Shown here piece by piece: positions 19,685-29,366 of a stretch of DNA of 64,000 bases. Source of the DNA: Simmondsia chinensis. Taxonomy: Eukaryota; Streptophyta; Magnoliopsida; Caryophyllales; Simmondsiaceae. Below the pieces are notes generated by a model. That model was not told the origin of the DNA and did not search any database. It was given only the letters and a program-made list of their open reading frames with translations. Each line of letters opens with the position of its first letter. Position 1 is the first letter of the stretch. Made by a program: the position numbers and the translations under genes. The stretch covers positions 1,552,501-1,616,500 of the forward strand of contig JAGTTD010000001.1 of the NCBI GenBank assembly GCA_018398585.1. Direction: 5' to 3'.

Positions 19685-21083
19685 GGTGGTTATTTATATT
19701 TTAGTATCCTGATATTTTTAAAAATAATAAAAAAATACTGTGGCCTTTTTGAATCATTAAAAAGGCCCCTAAGTTTTTGTCGTATTAATAAAAAGGCTTC
19801 TAAGTTTTTGTCGTATTAATAAAAAGGCCCATCTTCGATGCGAAGATGCTATTTTTAGTCAACAAAGTTGACATGATAGCTGCGTTTTTATTAGTGCTAC
19901 AATAAAATGTTAGATATTTTAATAAAAAAATACATATTCTACATATTACATAATAGTTTTTGAGTGTAAAAGAATAATTGATTTCTCTTTGAATATTGTA
20001 TCAAAACCTTTGAAATTCTAATTTTAAATCATGCTTTCGGTTACGTTTTAAAATTCAATGTTGACATGATGATGTTATTTATGTTGGTAATTTTTATTGA
20101 ATGCAAACAATTATATTTTGTATACATAATAGATTTTAAAATACCTACACAATAAATTACACCTTCGGTTACAAAACCATTGATTAAATGGCATAAAGAA
20201 TTTTATAAATTTTGTCTTTTAATTTTTTACAGTTACAAGAGTTTTATAAATGTTTTAACATATTGATTAGAATTAATGTGTGGGTTACAAAACTAAAAAT
20301 TATTACCGCTAAATGCTTTTATAATGGGAAGTGAAAGGCTGCAATTTTCACTATTATATATTGATGGTCTTCATGCTTGTTTCTAATACACAGAAACGGA
20401 AAGAAGAAAAAGCAAGGCTTTTGGGTAAAAAAATATATTAATCTATTTTTTTTCAAGGTTTGTCTTTGGTAATTTTTGGCTAAAAGTAAGGTGTTGTGGA
20501 GGTTTTGGCTTTCGAGGTTGTGCAGACTGAGAAAGTATCAACATTAGTTGGGCGTTGTATCCTGGAGGCGGCGCGTCGGTACCTGCTGCACCGGCTCAGA
20601 TTCGAGAGGGGAGCGAAACCATCTTAAAGAGAGCGTGATCCGTGTCTCGCTCAACTGTTACTTTATTGGCACTTCGTTATTTTCAGTGTTTCAGGTGATA
20701 TCCTTCTACTTTATATGTTTTATTTTATTATTATTTTTATTTGGTTCCAACATAAAATGACAAAACTACCCTTTTAATGACCATATTTTGAAATAAATTA
20801 AGGAAAAATAGATAGCTTTTATATAATATAAAATCTCGAATTTTGTGCTTATAAAATAAGAATAAATATGTTGAAGCGTACTTTAGGTCTTTTTTTGTAG
20901 CATTAATAAAAAGTAATTGTTATAGTAGCGCTATGATGAAAAATGACATCATAAGGCTTGTGAGGGGCCTTTTTATTAATACGATAAAAATTTAGAAGCC
21001 TTTTTAATAATAAAAAAAAGGTCAAATTTTTTTATTATTTATAAAAAATGTTGGGATACTAAATTGTAAATAACCCTTTAAAA
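19685..21083. mobile_element. MULE-like non-autonomous element, ~1.4 kb
   Basis: Long inverted ends. The left arm has ggttatttatattttagtat, then ttgaatcattaaaaaggccc and taagtttttgtcgtattaat. The complement of the right arm has gggttatttacaatttagta, then attattaaaaaggcttctaa and atttttatcgtattaataaa. The interior includes a GC-richer block (20525-20660) unlike the rest. No transposase is visible. A shorter relative lies at 53605-54140. Mutator-like is favoured by arm length; the target duplication could not be fixed. Confidence 0.55.
20525..20700 (+). other. GC-richer insert inside the 19.7-21.1 kb element
   Basis: gggcgttgtatcctggaggc, then gcaccggctcagattcgaga and gcgtgatccgtgtctcgctc, ending in a T-rich stretch with ttattttcag. 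It may be captured host or retroelement sequence. It shares the short motif tcctggagg within a similar context with 62095-62125. It is not called a gene. Confidence 0.3.
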
Positions 21084-21150
21084 TTCTTAAAATGGATAAA
21101 AATTGAGGATACCGAATTAATATTAAAAAATACAAATATTGACAGAAGCG

Positions 21151-21224
21151 GGTGTCGTGGTGTAGTTGGTTATCACGTCAGTCTAACACACTGAAGGTCT
21201 CCGGTTCGAGTCCGGGCGACGCCA
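21151..21224 (+). tRNA. tRNA-Val (anticodon AAC)
   Basis: A 74 nt cloverleaf. The acceptor stem GGTGTCG pairs with CGACGCC (one G-T pair), with A as the discriminator. The D-arm has tggtgtagttggttatca. The anticodon stem is TCAGT/ACTGA with loop CTAACAC, giving AAC at 21185-21187. The T-arm is ccggttcgagtccgg. The A-box and B-box are intact, there is no intron, and a T-rich stretch at about 21238-21245 can end pol III transcription. It reads GUU, and GUC by wobble, as valine. It appears functional. Confidence 0.95.
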
Positions 21225-21410
21225 GCTTTCAATGATATTTCTTTTTAATCTTTTATATTGCGTCACCTCTGTTGGGCCAAGTAATTGGGCAGCAAGCTTT
21301 TGGATCATAAGGCCCACTTTTTGTTCTGGGCAGTGGAAAGTGCCATTTCTTTTCGGCCAGATGGACCTGAATGAACAAAAGTTAATAATTCAAATTTCAT
21401 ATAAAAAAGG

Positions 21411-21549
21411 AACATACCCAGTGCCTCAAGAGCTCCCGCCTACGTAGGGTCTAGGGGGGCGGATGTATGTAGCCTTCCCCCTTTAGGGTGTTAACCTGAA
21501 GAGAAGCTGTTTTTCAATGCCCCCAACCTGAGGGTGAGGACTTTCCAGC
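21411..21549 (-). mobile_element. 5S-headed SINE, head mostly lost
   Basis: On the minus strand: ggaaagtcctcaccctcagg, then gttgggggcattgaaaaaca, gcttctcttcaggttaacac, the gtacatccg-like segment, and gggagctcttgaggcactgg with gtatgttcc. Only the last few bases of the 5S-like head remain. No clear duplication. Confidence 0.75.
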
Positions 21550-22455
21550 TGTCTAAATACATAATTTTGTAAATTAAAAAAAATATGTGAGAAAAGATTA
21601 TTGACTCTAAGATACTATATCAAATAGTTGCTCTCATTAATTTTTTATATATTTAAGTTGATACAATAAATTATGTTACTCATTTATATAATTCATACTA
21701 TTTACCCTAACTCCACTTACTTTAAATATTGTTTATATGACATTAATTTCATTGATCAGTATTTTATCAACATTCACTTCTTCCACTCTGTTAAGAAGAA
21801 ATTAAAACTCAGTTAAGCAAAATATAAAACAAAGATGTTTGTTATTCGAATATTTGTTTGTATATATTAGATATTATAATATTTTGCGATACCAGTACAC
21901 TATATGAGGTTCTATGAATTACTTATCTAATGCACATCTTTTCATGCCCGCATCTGATTCATCACCCAATCATGAATGAAACAATTACGAATCTTTAATC
22001 CACACAAAGTTTAGCACACATCATGTTAGAAAAATAAAGAAAGAGAGTAATTAGAATTTATACAAGAAGACGAAGATCATCACCATGTTGTAAAATTCAC
22101 TAGTATCCTAAGTCATTTATGCCTTGCACCGGGACAATAGGACCAATCAACACTCCTATATCTAGTATTAAGACAACACCCGCTAGTAAGTAAAAACCAA
22201 TCGTATGCCTTAATTGCTCATTATATTGAGAGAGTTTTTCTTACGGTTTAAGTAAGCGGAGTAGTTTTACGAGGGTTCAATACATAAACTTAACAACGTT
22301 ATAACTCAAAACACATATAATAGAAATAGTATTTTTGACTATTAATCAACAACTATGCACCAAATCTCAAGCACAATTCTGTCACCGAAAAAAAAAAAAA
22401 AGGAAAAAGACAAAAAACTCAAAGCACAAAAGTGCATCAGTTAATTAGTAGCTGA
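21550..22455. other. Intergenic DNA, possible retroelement interior
   Basis: No gene or bounded repeat. The right part adjoins the primer-binding site of the LTR at 22469-22820, so it may be eroded interior of that element, but no gag or pol character is visible. Confidence 0.4.
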
Positions 22456-22820
22456 TGGGCCTTTGATACCATCTATATTAAGATCACCTACATAATATTC
22501 GAATCATAAATTGAAGTATTAAAAATAATCAAAAGGGGACCAGGGAGAACACTATAATTTACGTGGTTCAGGCGAAGTCTACATCCGAGGAGGGAAGCAC
22601 GATAATTTTCATAATAATAATTGGAGTTTACATAAGACGTCTTTCAACTATCAGTTATTTCAAACCTTAATTCAAACCCTAATGATAATATACACATTTT
22701 TACATATATATAGAGCCTCCAATACTAAACTTTAGTGTGACATGAACTTTAATAGAATTAGCCTAATCCCATACCTTATAAACAAAGACAAATAGAACTA
22801 GGCTCTACGCGTATCCAACA
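22456..22820 (-). mobile_element. Retrotransposon LTR abutting the glycine-rich gene
   Basis: On the minus strand this starts TGTTGGATACGCG at 22820 and runs ~350 bp. The block cgcctgaaccacgtaaatta (about 22558-22578) is typical of LTR leaders. At 22456-22468 the sequence reads tggtatcaaaggccc on the minus strand, a variant of the initiator-Met primer-binding site. So it is a 5' LTR plus primer site in minus orientation. The matching 3' LTR was not found, so the element is truncated. Its first base directly follows the stop codon of the gene at 22821-23300. Confidence 0.65.
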
Positions 22821-23300
22821 CTAACGATTTCCACGTGGCCAGTTGACGTGGCCGCCACCACCGCCGCCACCACCATCACCGCTGGCACCAGGTGGTTGCG
22901 CTGGCCGAAAACCGGTGCCACTGGCAACCCAATTCGCACCTCCGCCGCACCAATTCCCATAGTTACTCCCCAAATTAGTACTGCCCCAAGACCCACAACC
23001 CCATCCTCCGCCGCCACCGCCACCGCTACTACCAGTCCCGGTAAAGCCACGGCCTTGAGCGGAAGCACCGGACCTACTGCTCCACCCGAACCCATAACCA
23101 CCCCCACCTCCACCACCACCCCCCTGCCCGGACCCGAACAAGAACCCATAACCACCGGCACCATTGCCGTGCCCGGACCCTGGTCCTGACCTATGAGCCC
23201 ATTGGTAGGACCAGCTCCCATCAGGGGCGGAGCCGGAACCCCAGCTGAAGCCCCACCCTCCAGCACCGTGGCTCGAGCCACCGTGATGATTACTAGCCAT
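22821..23300 (-). CDS. Glycine-rich protein, 159 aa
   Basis: One uninterrupted exon. The protein starts MASNHHGGSSHGAGGWGF and is built of G-rich blocks with aromatic residues (YGFLFG, YGFGWSS, GWGCGSWG) and runs of 8-9 glycines. There is no signal peptide-like hydrophobic N-terminus, no RRM and no zinc knuckle, so it is not an obvious cell-wall or RNA-binding GRP. Function unknown. The codon-level composition (GGT/GGC/GGG mixtures) is far more GC-rich than the flanks. The stop codon (22823-22821) is directly followed by an LTR, so the native 3' untranslated region is missing or displaced. It could be a recent gene, a fragment, or a GC-rich pseudogene; the open frame favours a gene. Confidence 0.6.
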   Translation of the reverse strand: MASNHHGGSSHGAGGWGFSWGSGSAPDGSWSYQWAHRSGPGSGHGNGAGGYGFLFGSGQGGGGGGGGGYGFGWSSRSGASAQGRGFTGTGSSGGGGGGGWGCGSWGSTNLGSNYGNWCGGGANWVASGTGFRPAQPPGASGDGGGGGGGGHVNWPRGNR

Positions 23301-23361
23301 TGATGGAGAAGTAGAAGAATAGAGGAATTATTGATGGAGAAGTAGAAGAATAGAGGAATTT
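23300..23361. repeat. 31 bp tandem duplication in the glycine-rich gene leader
   Basis: Two essentially identical units containing gatggagaagtagaagaata lie immediately upstream of the start codon, in the presumed 5' untranslated region. On the coding strand it is CT-rich. Confidence 0.9.
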
Positions 23362-24637
23362 GGAGTGACAAACCCACTAAGAAGAATACCTAATTTGGGT
23401 GCATCCTCATCGTTATTATTCTTTGCATTTTGTGCTACTCCACTTGTCAAAATGTCACTTTTGGTGCATACTTTTGTTGCAAAGGCCAGATAACAATCTT
23501 AACCCACTCAGGCAGCGATTTCGGGGCCCTAAAATTTTTAGAGTTTCAAAGATGTCAAGATTGACCCCGAGGTAAACCGAAAGTTTATTTAGATATAAAT
23601 TTTTTATGAACATTTATATGTAAAATTGTTCATTGCTTTTATTGAATTGAATTTTTAATAAAATGTCAAAGAGGGTTGATTGGGAGTTCTACAATTCGCT
23701 TTTTTTTTTTTTTTTGTTAATCAGAAAAAGCCAGCCAAATAGACCAGGAAACTAAGATATATCTCTTAAAATTATATCAGCTAGTTCAGAGGCAGGATTA
23801 GCCCACCAATCATTCATCCATATGCAATCAAAATGAAGTTTGGCTCCCACATGGACTACACGGTTACAATTTCTAAAGTTTGAACCCTATAATTATTATT
23901 CTTGATATTAATTTGAGGTCCAACGAGTACTTACGTAAGAAAATATATTAAACAAATATTAGTAAGTCTTTATCCGTTAACTTAGACTTCAAAAACAATT
24001 GATTTCTTACTTGATTACAAATTGAAAAAGTGGATTTGGTGTTTGAATTTGATGGGAAGCTACTCATAATAATTTGTTAACCTCAATTTACATGTATTCA
24101 TTTGAACATTATTCTCTAAACATAATAAACAAATTAGGGTTGTTATTTTTTATGTAAAACCGGATCATAATTATCATTATGTTACTTTGTATTTTTCATA
24201 ATTTTTCTAATATCAAAAAAATTTCGGTCGGTTACATTACTCACATAGTATTGCTTAGCTAAAGGTTTCTTACATGCAGTCGGATGAGCTGAGGGCTTGC
24301 GATTTATAAATCCAATAGATGGTCTCGAACATGTATTTGTAATTAATAGCAAGAATTAAACTCGGAACATCATGCTTCAACTATATTATTCCTTCAAATA
24401 CTCGTCAAAGTATAGCGGTCGTCCCCTTTCTGGTGGCAAGCTCACTCTACTTCTAAGTATGCTATCCTACGACTTTAGGCCCATATATCTAATTTGGCCA
24501 CGTATTCATCTGAGCTCGTTCTACTTTTTATTGGCCTAATCCTATTACTTCAGACCCATATACTTAATTTGAACACATATCAATATATCAGTGATTTAAG
24601 ACTAATAACTCACAATTAACATTACATAAAAACATAA
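23362..24637. other. Intergenic DNA, nothing recognised
   Basis: Contains a T17 run (about 23700-23716) followed by an A-rich stretch, possibly an old poly(A) retroposon end on the minus strand. No gene supported. Confidence 0.45.
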
Positions 24638-25099
24638 TTAATAACCAAATGAGAGGGAATCAAGAAGTTGGGTCAATTCTTCAAAGCTATGCAAATCCAT
24701 GCACTTCACAATCTCCTCACACTCCTCTACACTTACCCCTTCTACATTCATCTCATCCTTCAGCATCCCAAACACCTCCTCTCCGGTGACATCACCACCG
24801 TTGCTGCTGACGGCATCCACCGCGTTGAACACCAGCTGCGGCAGCATCGCCGCCATGTCCACATCCATCCTGTCCACGTTCAGCTCCAGAAACTCCCTCA
24901 GACTTAGCAGGCCGTCCCTGTTCTTATCGGCCCGGCCCATGGTTTACTGGGCCTCTTGCTGGCCCATGTTGTGGCCCATTGAGCCCATGAGAGAACCCAG
25001 TTGGGCCGCCGTGATGTGGTGGTCGTTGTCGGAGTCGAAGGCTTGGAAGGCCTGCATAAGGTTGAGCATTTGGGCTGCTTCATTCTGAAATTGGGCCAT
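24638..25099 (-). pseudogene. Calmodulin-like EF-hand protein, nonsense-disrupted
   Basis: On the minus strand the frame starts at 25099 (MAQFQNEAAQMLNLMQAF) and runs 153 codons, the usual length for a plant calmodulin-like protein, but codon 52 is TAA (24946-24944). EF-hand loop 1 (residues 22-33, DSDNDHHITAAQ) has lost the Gly at position 6 and the final Glu. Loop 2 (58-69, DKNRDGLLSLRE) is canonical. Loop 3 is lengthened and lacks the acidic pattern. Loop 4 is mostly deleted (MDLHSFEE). A product starting at the Met after the stop would have one good EF-hand. The combination of a stop and three damaged loops favours a pseudogene, although a 51-residue or 100-residue product could still be made. 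Confidence 0.8.
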
Positions 25100-25299
25100 T
25101 TTTTCTTTTCTTGTTATATATTATTTTTTCTTCCTGTGAAGATAAATAAATAATAATTTTGATGAGTTTAAATAAGGGAGGAAAAGGATTGTATTTTGGA
25201 TTCTGTTTGGGGGGATCTTTGTATTGGCAAATAGAGATTGGCCAGATCTTTTGTGGTTCTAAACGAGGATTTTGTTACCTAAAAGCAATCCCATTCGAA

Positions 25300-25925
25300 T
25301 CCGCTGGATAACCATTCAAATAGATCCATTTATGATGAATATGGATGTTGATAAATGGGTTTTGGATTGGGTTGGATTTAGATGCCGTCAAATCTAACCC
25401 AAACCCAACCCAAATCCGATCCAAAATTATGTATATCATAAAAGAAAATTTTAGAATTACTAAATTTTGAAAATTTAACTTGCCAACTATATTATAATAA
25501 CTTGTTTATTATGCCAACATATTTGAAGCATGTTCCAGTACTATAATATTCTTTGTAAAAATCATAATGTAACACATCCATGTATAAATATTAGTAGTTA
25601 GGAGGTTTTTGAATAATTGTTAATACTACATTAGTATTATATGCATATATATTAAATGAAAAATAGGAAAAAAGAGTATCGGTTTATCTAAAAATTGGTT
25701 TTTAAGGTATTATTATTGTTATATATATTAATGCTAAATTGTAGTATCTTAACTTATTCAAGGACTTAAATAAGTTATGGATTTGGGTCGGATATTCATT
25801 CCACCCGATAGATTTGGATTTGGATTGAGTTTTTATGTAATAATTGGGTTTTTTCAGTCAGGTTTTTCTGGGTTGGATTTGGATGAAGGTAAATCCGATC
25901 CAAACCCGACCCATTGCCATCCATA
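25300..25925. mobile_element. hAT-like MITE with GGATTTGGGTTGG repeats
   Basis: Subterminal arrays of ttggattgggttggattta and its complement flank an AT-rich core. The right end, gacccattgccatccat, resembles the terminal repeats of the hAT MITE at 802-1344. The left end is unclear. No coding capacity. Confidence 0.45.
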
Positions 25926-26205
25926 TAAAATCAATCGCGCATCCTAAACTTTTTAGACAGTTGATTTCATTACATGATACTTGAACTTTGTTGATCAAGA
26001 GGTTACGAGTTCGAATCTTAACAACTGACTTTTGGAACAGATGGTTCCATGAAGGTTAATCCGACCCATTGCCATCCATATAAAATCAATCACGCATCCT
26101 AAACTTTTTAGACAGTTGATTTCATGACATGATACTTGAACTTTGTTGATCAAGAGGTTACGAGTTCGAATCTTAACAACCGACTTTTGGAACAGATGGT
26201 TCCAT
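25906..26205. repeat. 155 bp tandem duplication with TRIM-like core
   Basis: Two units, 25906-26060 and 26061-26205, are nearly identical from ccgacccattgccatccata to acagatggttccatga. Each contains gttgatcaagaggttacgag and ttcgaatcttaaca, which match the TRIM internal region in plus orientation. So a MITE end plus a TRIM fragment was duplicated in tandem. Confidence 0.8.
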
Positions 26206-26274
26206 GAGAGATTCTTGTGCGGGTATAGGGGCTGAATTTTATCCTCAATGGATTGGTGGGAATATATATGTTCT

Positions 26275-26930
26275 TGTTAGGTTATATCTAAAATTACTTG
26301 TTTTATTTTTATTGGGGCTGCCGTGGGGTCACCGATCGATCGGAGGGAAAGCCGATCGATCGGCTGATATAAGGAAAGGATTCGTATTTTTGGCAGTAAA
26401 GGGGCCGATCGATCGACGGTGGCCGATCGATCGGGTCCCTTCCTATCGATTGGGAATCGTTTTCCGCCGGCCCTAATTATTTTCTATAAATAAGGGTTTA
26501 GGGTTTCGTTATTCGGTGAGAGGTTTCTCCCATACGTATCCAATCAAAGAGCGTGTGAGCCGCTATTAAGAAAAAGAGGTGATTTCGTAATTCTTCCAAG
26601 ATATTCGAGTGCTACGAGAGTTCAGAGGGAGTGATTGTAATTCTTCCATATATCTCGTTTGGGAAGTGTCGTTGTAATTCTTCCGTTCAGTTAATAAAGA
26701 ATCTCCATCTCCGCTCGTGGTTTTCTCCCCTCTCGAATGTAGAGGGGTTTCCACGTAAATATTGTGTGTTCATGTTTTGTTCTATCTTTCTCCATATTTG
26801 TTTACTTCTTGTTTTGCGTGAGTCATATTATTTGAATCGAATCTTGTTACCAGGGTTTACGCTTCCGCATTAAGTTTTTCCTCCACAAATTGGTATCTTA
26901 GCATACTAGATTTGTTAAGTTCCCTTTTCA
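26275..26930 (+). repeat. 5' LTR of copia copy 1
   Basis: 656 bp, TGTTAGG...TTTTCA. U3 has four GATCGATC palindromes plus a decayed fifth (26334-26455). TATA-like ctataaata lies at about 26484 and a polyadenylation-like aataaagaa near 26694. It is 18 bp longer than the 3' LTR, through one extra palindrome block. Confidence 0.9.
26331..26456 (+). promoter_or_regulatory. U3 array of CCGATCGATCGG palindromes
   Basis: Four copies of (C)CGATCGATCG(G) and one variant (ctatcgattggg), in pairs about 20 bp apart and separated by a 40 bp spacer with ggaaaggattcgtattt. Similar arrays occur in the LTRs at 7230-7315, 28780-28885, 55247-55345 and 57667-57755. Upstream of a TATA-like box in U3, they could be transcription-factor sites or methylation targets; neither is shown. 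Confidence 0.6.
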
Positions 26931-26968
26931 AATTGGTATCAGAGCCCTGTTTATTTCGATTTGATAAT

Positions 26969-28588
26969 ATGACGTCCGCAATTAGATCCGAAATTGAGAA
27001 GTTTGGTGGTCAAGGGAGCTTCAGTTTATGGCAGGCTCGCGTTAAGGGCCTCTTGACTCAGAATGGCTTGAAGAAAGCCTTAGATGGGAAAGAGAAGAAA
27101 TCAGAGAATCTTACAGAAGCACAATGGGAGAATTTAGATGAGAAGGCGCTCACGGCAATTCAGATGTGTCTTACTGATGACGTTTTGACAGAAGTTCTGA
27201 AAGTGAAGACCGCTAAGGAGTTGTGGGAGAAATTGCAGGATATGTTCTGTTTCAAGTCTGTCTCCAATAAACTCGCAGTTAAGTGCCGGTTATTTACGTT
27301 TTGTATGTCAGAAGGTACATCACTTAAGAATCACGTCAGTGAATTTAATTCAATTATTCAAGATTTGAAAGAATTGGATGATGTTCCTAAGGATAAAGAT
27401 CAGGCAATGTTGTTATTATGTTCTCTCTCTACTTCATATAAGGGTTTTGTCGAAAGCATGATTTATGGGGGTAGACAAACCATATCTGTTGATGAAGTTA
27501 AGAGAAACCTACTGAGTAAAGAACGAGTAGATAAAGAATTATCTGATTCTGTGTATAACTCGGGTAGTGGTTTATTTGTGAGGGGGAGAACTGAGTATGA
27601 TCATAGTGCAAACAAGTCTAAGTCTAGGTATCAAGACCTAACTTGTAACTATTGTCATAAGAAAGGGCACATTAAGAAAGACTGTTACAAGCTTAAAAGA
27701 AAATTAGAAGCAGATAACAGGTCTGATCAGAGATCCATAGCAGCTAGTGTTGTTGATGGTGAGAATGAAGATTTTCTTTTGTCCGTGTCTGAACCTCAGT
27801 CCAATTTGAAAGATAGTTGGATTTTGGAATCGGGTTGCTCCTATCATGTCTGTCCCAACCGGGATTGGTTTTCCCCGTACGAGTCTATTCAAGGTGGAGT
27901 TGCTTTGATGGGTAATGATAATCCATGTAAAGTTCTGGGTATAGGAACAATTCGTTTTAGGATGTTCGATGGCATTATCAGGGTTTTGGGCGATGTTCGT
28001 CATGTTCTTGATTTGAAGAAAAATCTCATCTCTTTGGGTACTCTTGAATCTAAAGGGTACAGGTACACATCTGAAGGTGGAGTTTTGAAGGTCGTTAAGG
28101 GTGCATTGACAGTTATGAAGGGCAGAAGGTCAGGTACGTTGTATGAGTTTGTCGGTTCCATATTTGTTAGATCTGTTGTAGTATCTGCATCATCATTGTT
28201 GTTGACAGAACCAGAGATCACAAATTTAGGACGTTTGAGATTGGATCGTTCAGGTGATAGGTGTCTGTCTGAGCACAGTGTAAGGGGCTCTTTGTGTGGT
28301 CAGTCCAGAGGACTGCTGGTATGTGAACAAGGGCTTTATGTGAAGCAGAAAGGTTTTCTCTTCAAACAATTCCTGACAAGACGTGTCATATTTGGTGAGT
28401 CTTCATTATTGTTATCTCCACAGAAGATGTCATCAGTTATTTGTGATTCAGGTCAGGTGAGTAAGGCAGAGGGAGTTCAGTTCAGTAACACAGTTCAGCA
28501 GCGGGTGGCTGTTTCAGTTGATGTGTCAAGAGCCAATTCAGAGAAGAAGATTGGCATTGCTGATAACCTCTCAGATATATTCACTTAG
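26969..28588 (+). CDS. Copia gag-protease remnant, 539 aa
   Basis: Begins MTSAIRSEIEKFGGQGSF, with a typical copia gag core (LWEKLQDMF; NHVSEFNSIIQDLKELD) over residues 1-190. A zinc knuckle, CX2CX4HX4C, lies at 226-239. The protease region has WILESGCSYH; the catalytic Asp of the usual DSG motif is Glu at residue 287. A GAG-pre-integrase-like segment has lost both zinc-binding His residues. The integrase core, reverse transcriptase and RNase H are absent; a piece resembling the integrase C-terminal end (RRVIFGESSLL) is fused to an RNase H-like C-terminus (IADNLSDIFT). The stop here replaces a CAG kept in copy 2. It is probably able to make gag only. Confidence 0.85.
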   Translation: MTSAIRSEIEKFGGQGSFSLWQARVKGLLTQNGLKKALDGKEKKSENLTEAQWENLDEKALTAIQMCLTDDVLTEVLKVKTAKELWEKLQDMFCFKSVSNKLAVKCRLFTFCMSEGTSLKNHVSEFNSIIQDLKELDDVPKDKDQAMLLLCSLSTSYKGFVESMIYGGRQTISVDEVKRNLLSKERVDKELSDSVYNSGSGLFVRGRTEYDHSANKSKSRYQDLTCNYCHKKGHIKKDCYKLKRKLEADNRSDQRSIAASVVDGENEDFLLSVSEPQSNLKDSWILESGCSYHVCPNRDWFSPYESIQGGVALMGNDNPCKVLGIGTIRFRMFDGIIRVLGDVRHVLDLKKNLISLGTLESKGYRYTSEGGVLKVVKGALTVMKGRRSGTLYEFVGSIFVRSVVVSASSLLLTEPEITNLGRLRLDRSGDRCLSEHSVRGSLCGQSRGLLVCEQGLYVKQKGFLFKQFLTRRVIFGESSLLLSPQKMSSVICDSGQVSKAEGVQFSNTVQQRVAVSVDVSRANSEKKIGIADNLSDIFT

Positions 28589-28723
28589 TTTCTACCTAAC
28601 AGAAAGTTCAAGCTTCTCACGGTTAGGTTTCGTACTTCGTTGTGTTAACCCCGTGTGTGGGGGTTTTGTGGAGAAGGTGGAGGAAATTCTTTTATGTATG
28701 TAATTTGAGCCAAAGTGAAGATT

Positions 28724-29361
28724 TGTTAGGTTATGTCTCAAATTACTTGTTTTATTTTTATTGGGGCTGCCGTTGGGTCATCGATCGATCGGAGGGAAAG
28801 CCGATCGATCGGGTGATTTAAGGAAAGGATTCGTATTTTTGGCAGTAAAGGGGCCGATCGATCGGGTCCCTTCCGATCGATTGGGAGTCGTTTTCCGCCG
28901 GCCCTAATTATTTTCTATAAATAAGGGTTTAGGGTTTCGTTATTCGGTGAGAGGTTTCTCCCATACGTATCCAATCAAAGAGCGTATGAGCCGCCAATAA
29001 GAAAAAGAGGTGATTTCGTAATTCCTCCAAGATATTCGAGTGCTACGAGAGTTCAGAGGGAGTGATTGTAATTCTTCCATATATCTCGTTTGGGAAGTGT
29101 CGTTGTAATTCTTCCGTTCAGTTAATAAAGAATCTCCATCTCCGCCTGTGGTTTTCTCCCCTCTCAATTGTAGAGGGGTTTCCACGTAAATATTGTGTGT
29201 TCTTATTTTGTTCTTTCTTTCTCCATATTTGTTTACTTCTCGTTTTGCGTGAGTTATATTATTTGAATCAAATCTTGTTACCAGGGTTTGCGCTTCCGCA
29301 TTAAGTTTTTTCTCCACAAATTGGTATCTTAGCATACTAGATTTGTTAAGTTCCCTTTTCA
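28724..29361 (+). repeat. 3' LTR of copia copy 1
   Basis: 638 bp and nearly identical to the 5' LTR. It differs by the loss of one palindrome block (18 bp) and scattered substitutions. Confidence 0.9.
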
Positions 29362-29366
29362 GTTCT

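Larger units (their letters stand above)
26275..29361 (+). mobile_element. Non-autonomous Ty1/copia element, copy 1
   Basis: A complete 3,087 bp element with 5' LTR 26275-26930, 3' LTR 28724-29361, and perfect gttct duplications (26270-26274, 29362-29366). The primer-binding site is TGGTATCAGAGC (26934-26945), complementary to initiator-Met tRNA; a purine-rich aaagtgaagatt precedes the 3' LTR. The interior encodes gag and protease-like sequence but lacks the integrase core, reverse transcriptase and RNase H. Copy 2 (54770-57809) has the same arrangement, so the deletion is ancestral and the family moved in trans. The gag resembles Tnt1-type copia elements. Confidence 0.9.

Noticed and set aside
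22805..23377. 190-residue Val/Gly-rich frame overlapping the glycine-rich gene
   Set aside because: It is a different frame of the same strand; its start lies in the 31 bp leader duplication and its composition is the shifted image of Gly codons.
26331..26456. CRISPR array or repeat-spacer system in the GATCGATC blocks
   Set aside because: This is a plant nuclear LTR; the palindromes are short, irregularly spaced and lie in U3 of a retrotransposon.
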